Part shown: one piece after another, positions 31,769 to 34,209 of the stretch
Numbering within the stretch: the stretch's first letter is position 1
How the letters are laid out: the number at the start of each line of letters is the position of its first letter
NCBI RefSeq assembly: GCF_965656765.1
Contig: NZ_CBFHLV010000030.1
Location: 1-34,209, forward strand
Direction of reading: 5' to 3'
Length of the DNA stretch: 34,209 nucleotides
DNA from: Marivita sp965656765
GTDB lineage: Bacteria > Pseudomonadota > Alphaproteobacteria > Rhodobacterales > Rhodobacteraceae
Program-made: the position numbers and the translations under genes
Notes under the pieces: generated by a model
Seen by the model: the letters and a program-made list of their open reading frames with translations, nothing else
Database searches by the model: none
Told to the model about the DNA's origin: nothing

Positions 31769-32182
31769 ATGACGAAACTCACTTTGGGCTCTTATCCCCA
31801 TTTGCTCGGGTTTGAACAGCTCGAGCGTTTGCTGGAACGCACCGCGAAATCCGGCAACGAGGGATACCCCCCTTTTAACATAGAACAGACTTCGGAAGGA
31901 TCGTACCGGATCACTTTGGCTGTCGCAGGTTTTCGGGAACAAGATCTGGCGATAACCGTTGAGGACAGACAGCTTGTGATCCGTGGTCGGCAACAAGATG
32001 ATAGCGCCGACCGGGTGTTCCTGCACCGGGGCATCGCTGCGCGCCAATTCCAGCGCAGTTTCGTGCTCGCCGATGGTGTCGAAGTGGGAGAGGCGATTAT
32101 GGAAAACGGGCTGCTGCATGTCGATCTAACCTTGTCGCGTCCAGAGACCGTGGTTCAGACAATCCAAATCAAGAAGGGGTAG
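31769..32182 (+). CDS. Small heat-shock protein Hsp20
   Basis: This 137-aa ATP-independent holdase has the alpha-crystallin domain: PPFNIEQTSEGSYRITLAVAGFREQDLAITVEDRQLVIRG, then HRGIAARQFQRSFVLADGVEV and ENGLLHVDL. The ATG at 31769 has AAAAGG at eight bases; an upstream in-frame start would add 29 residues lying within the promoter, so it is rejected. It precedes the DUF1150 gene by three bases and is behind a heat-shock promoter. Confidence 0.93.
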   Translation: MTKLTLGSYPHLLGFEQLERLLERTAKSGNEGYPPFNIEQTSEGSYRITLAVAGFREQDLAITVEDRQLVIRGRQQDDSADRVFLHRGIAARQFQRSFVLADGVEVGEAIMENGLLHVDLTLSRPETVVQTIQIKKG

Positions 32183-32185
32183 ACC

Positions 32186-32413
32186 ATGAATACGCCGTTC
32201 GATTTCAAAGATGCAGACCAGTCCAACCTTGTTTACGTCCGCCCAGTGGCCGTTGCGGATCTGCCCGACGATGTACGCGACGAGGTCGGTGATACCGAAA
32301 CAATCTACGCCGTTCACCGCGCGGACGGTGAACGCTTGGCATTGGTGAAGGATCGAAACCTTGCCTTTACACTGGCTCGCCAGAACGATTTTGCGCCCGT
32401 AACGGTGCACTGA
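32186..32413 (+). CDS. DUF1150 family protein
   Basis: This 75-aa protein (NLVYVRPVAVADLPDDVRDEVGD, YAVHRADGERLALVKDRNLAFTLARQNDFAPVTVH) matches DUF1150, which in alphaproteobacteria is usually next to a small heat-shock gene. It starts three bases after the hsp20 stop, so it is part of the same heat-shock unit. Its biochemical role is unknown. Its end is six bases from the convergent M23 peptidase gene. Confidence 0.9.
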   Translation: MNTPFDFKDADQSNLVYVRPVAVADLPDDVRDEVGDTETIYAVHRADGERLALVKDRNLAFTLARQNDFAPVTVH

Positions 32414-32419
32414 ACAGCG

Positions 32420-33259
32420 TCAGTCGTGCGCTTGAAGCGTTGTTCCTTGTTGGGGGCAGCGCGATGGTCCTTGAGATGTCGCAAACCGAAAAGGCAAGGT
32501 TTCGCTTTTGGTGGTCGGGCTTCCTCGAACGACATCGAAATGCAAATGCGGACCAGTTGATTGGCCAGTGTTTCCTGAGAATCCAATCAACATTCCGACG
32601 CGGACCTTATCGCCCAATCTGACGCGCGCGCCGCCTTGTTTAAGGTGGAAATATTGTGCCAATGTCCGATCCGCGTGCTGGATGATCACGTAATTTCCGT
32701 AATCCTGGTACTCTTGCCCGGCGCCACCGGTTTTTGAATCGTCTTTCACGTCAACGACGATGCCATCACGTGCCGCGTGGACGGGTGTTCCTACAGGCAT
32801 GTTGAAATCAATGGCATAGCGGTGCGGACCGATGTGCGAAAAGCGTCCGTCGCAGCTTTGGCCGACGGTAAACGCCTGTCCTTGAGCGAATGGCAGACGA
32901 TAGGCCTGACGGTCATCATGGCGCGCTGTGATATCTCCACGGCTCCACGTAAACGTATATCGGTAAGACCATGCCCTGTTTTTCTGCCGCTGCGACAGGG
33001 TAAACAAGGGCACGCGGACTTTGCCGGTCAAGACAAACGGGCTGGCGTCTTTTGGCGGCAGGTTCAGGTTTTGCACCTCCAGTTCAATGTTCACTGTGAC
33101 CGGCAGCAGAGCATAGCGGTTTTCGGCGTAGAACTCGACCGAATTACCGCGCTGAACAGTTTCGATGCAGACCATTTGAAATTTGTCGTCGCACGAAACC
33201 TCAGCGGCGACCAAGGCTGGGGCAAAAAACGCAAGAGCGATTAGAAAACGATTCAGCAT
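32420..33259 (-). CDS. Secreted M23 (LytM) family peptidase
   Basis: This 279-aa protein has a signal peptide (MLNRFLIALAFFAPALVAA). A beta-rich N-terminal domain (about 20-130) follows, and then the M23 domain with H147/D151 (GPHRYAIDFNMPVGTPV), H205 and HLH at 238-240 (TGPHLHFDV). All zinc and catalytic residues are present, so it should be an active peptidoglycan endopeptidase, or it may regulate an amidase. The ATG at 33259 starts the signal peptide; the 36 additional upstream codons are not supported. Confidence 0.9.
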   Translation of the reverse strand: MLNRFLIALAFFAPALVAAEVSCDDKFQMVCIETVQRGNSVEFYAENRYALLPVTVNIELEVQNLNLPPKDASPFVLTGKVRVPLFTLSQRQKNRAWSYRYTFTWSRGDITARHDDRQAYRLPFAQGQAFTVGQSCDGRFSHIGPHRYAIDFNMPVGTPVHAARDGIVVDVKDDSKTGGAGQEYQDYGNYVIIQHADRTLAQYFHLKQGGARVRLGDKVRVGMLIGFSGNTGQSTGPHLHFDVVRGSPTTKSETLPFRFATSQGPSRCPQQGTTLQAHD

Positions 33260-33365
33260 TGTCAGAGTGCACCTATTAACGACCACGATTATAGGGCCAC
33301 CAAGAGGTGTTCGGTAAGAGGTAGCGAGCGCAACAACTTTATAATGCGCGATAGATCGCCAAGCC

Positions 33366-33396
33366 AAAGAAAAGGGCTGGTAATGCCCCAGCCCTT
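33366..33396 (-). terminator. Intrinsic terminator after sat/cysC
   Basis: On the minus strand AAGGGCTGG (complement of 33388-33396) pairs with CCAGCCCTT (complement of 33372-33380), with a seven-base loop and TTCTTTGG following. It lies 11 bases past the stop of the fusion gene. Confidence 0.85.
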
Positions 33397-33407
33397 CTAA
33401 GTCATGT

Positions 33408-34209
33408 TTACTGACCTGTAATCAATCCAAGGCTTTCCAGTTTAAGGATCACCTGATGGGCGCAGTTGTCGACCTCGACATTTTCAGTCTCGACCCGTAG
33501 CTCGGGGGTTTCTGGAACATCGTAGGGATCTGAAATACCTGTGAATTCTTTGATCTTTCCCTCACGCGCCAGCTTGTACAGACCTTTGCGGTCGCGGCGT
33601 TCGCATTCCTCAAGGCTTGTTGCGACATGTACCTCGATGAACGCGCCAAACTCTTCAATATCCTCGCGCACCGCGCGGCGGGTGGTGGCGTATGGCGCGA
33701 TCGGCGCACAAATGGCAATTCCGCCATTCTTTGTGATCTCGCTGGCGACATAGCCAATACGGCGGATGTTCAGATCGCGGTGTTCTTTGCTGAAACCTAA
33801 TTCGGATGACAAGTTTTTCCTCACGATATCGCCATCTAGGAGCGTCACCGGTCGTCCGCCCATCTCCATCAGCTTGACCATCAAAGCGTTGGCGATCGTC
33901 GATTTTCCGGAGCCAGAGAAACCGGTGAAGAACACGGTGAAGCCCTGCTGCGACCGCGGCGGGCGGGTCTTTCGCAGCTCGGTCACAACCTCGGGAAAGC
34001 TGAACCATTCCGGGATATCAAGACCTTCGGCCAAGCGGCGGCGCAGTTCTGTACCCGAGATGTTGAGGATGGTCACATCGTCCTTATCAGCGATCTCGTC
34101 AATTGGTTCGTATTGTGCCCGTTCCTGCACATAGACCATGTGTTTGAAATCGACCATTTCGATGCCGATCTCGTCTTGGTGTGTGCGGAACAAATCCTGC
34201 GCGTCGTAG
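33408..34209 (-). CDS. Bifunctional sulfate adenylyltransferase / APS kinase, C-terminal part
   Basis: The visible 266 residues cover the end of ATP sulfurylase and the whole APS kinase. The ATP-sulfurylase end reads YDAQDLFRTHQDEIGIEM, then the SGTELRRRLAEGLDIPEWFSFPEVV segment. The kinase then has Walker A GFSGSGKST, DGDIVRKNL, GFSKEHRDLNIRRIGYV and the DPYDVPETPEL end. Together they make PAPS from sulfate and ATP. The N-terminal ATP-sulfurylase catalytic part (HxxH) lies beyond the window. A terminator follows. PAPS produced here is the donor expected for the sulfotransferase at 8338-9138. Confidence 0.96.
   Translation of the reverse strand, partial: YDAQDLFRTHQDEIGIEMVDFKHMVYVQERAQYEPIDEIADKDDVTILNISGTELRRRLAEGLDIPEWFSFPEVVTELRKTRPPRSQQGFTVFFTGFSGSGKSTIANALMVKLMEMGGRPVTLLDGDIVRKNLSSELGFSKEHRDLNIRRIGYVASEITKNGGIAICAPIAPYATTRRAVREDIEEFGAFIEVHVATSLEECERRDRKGLYKLAREGKIKEFTGISDPYDVPETPELRVETENVEVDNCAHQVILKLESLGLITGQ

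Overview
The window reads as a chromosomal segment of an alphaproteobacterium, most likely a marine Rhodobacterales (Roseobacter-type) organism. The evidence is a MipZ division ATPase, the ffh/aroQ/rpsP and rimM/trmD/rplS/rpmE translation block, a CIRCE-controlled groESL, an Hsp20 + DUF1150 pair, a fused ATP-sulfurylase/APS-kinase and a MipA/OmpV porin-like protein. Coding density is high, most genes are in short translationally coupled operons, and I see no insertion sequence, prophage, CRISPR array, tRNA or rRNA.

Layout. 1-1618 (-): N-terminal half of smc, cut by the window edge near the hinge. 1858-3075 (+): polytopic membrane protein (TsoY/TDT-like) preceded by two tandem ATTC-N8-GAAT boxes, the signature I recall for SqrR/BigR persulfide-sensing repressors. 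3196-5669 (-): a two-TM protein, a zinc-ribbon membrane protein, mipZ and a 65-aa membrane protein. 5836-9641 (-): rimM, sulfotransferase, hypothetical, trmD, rplS, rpmE. 9716-10543 (-): MipA/OmpV outer-membrane protein. 10769-15180 (-): ffh, four consecutive GNAT acetyltransferases, aroQ chorismate mutase and rpsP, all tightly coupled, with a good promoter before ffh and a 12-bp stem after rpsP.

15387-16970: divergent azoreductase and LysR regulator with a T-N11-A dyad between them, followed by an EamA transporter. 17872-21598: TraB/GumN protein, DUF2161 nuclease-fold protein, and a secreted von Willebrand A protein with four C-terminal repeats of exactly 89 residues. 21844-24474 (+): NMT1/ThiY-type ABC importer. 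24565-26735 (+): groESL with CIRCE and a strong terminator, followed by a 22-bp perfect palindrome. 26885-29696 (+): second EamA transporter, secreted lipase-like hydrolase and an orphan PhnM. 29736-31306 (-): purE-purK. 31381-31605 (-): YdcH-like DUF465. 31769-32413 (+): hsp20 and DUF1150 behind a sigma-32-type promoter. 32420-33259 (-): M23 peptidase. 33408-34209 (-): C-terminal part of sat/cysC.

Most of the window is housekeeping. The observations best worth a second look are the putative sulfide-responsive double operator of the TsoY-like gene, the four-GNAT array inside the SRP/S16 operon, the vWA protein with its exact 89-aa repeats, the orphan phnM coupled to a secreted hydrolase, and the spacer-less 22-bp palindrome after groEL. 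Everything here is from reading the sequence; no database search was run.
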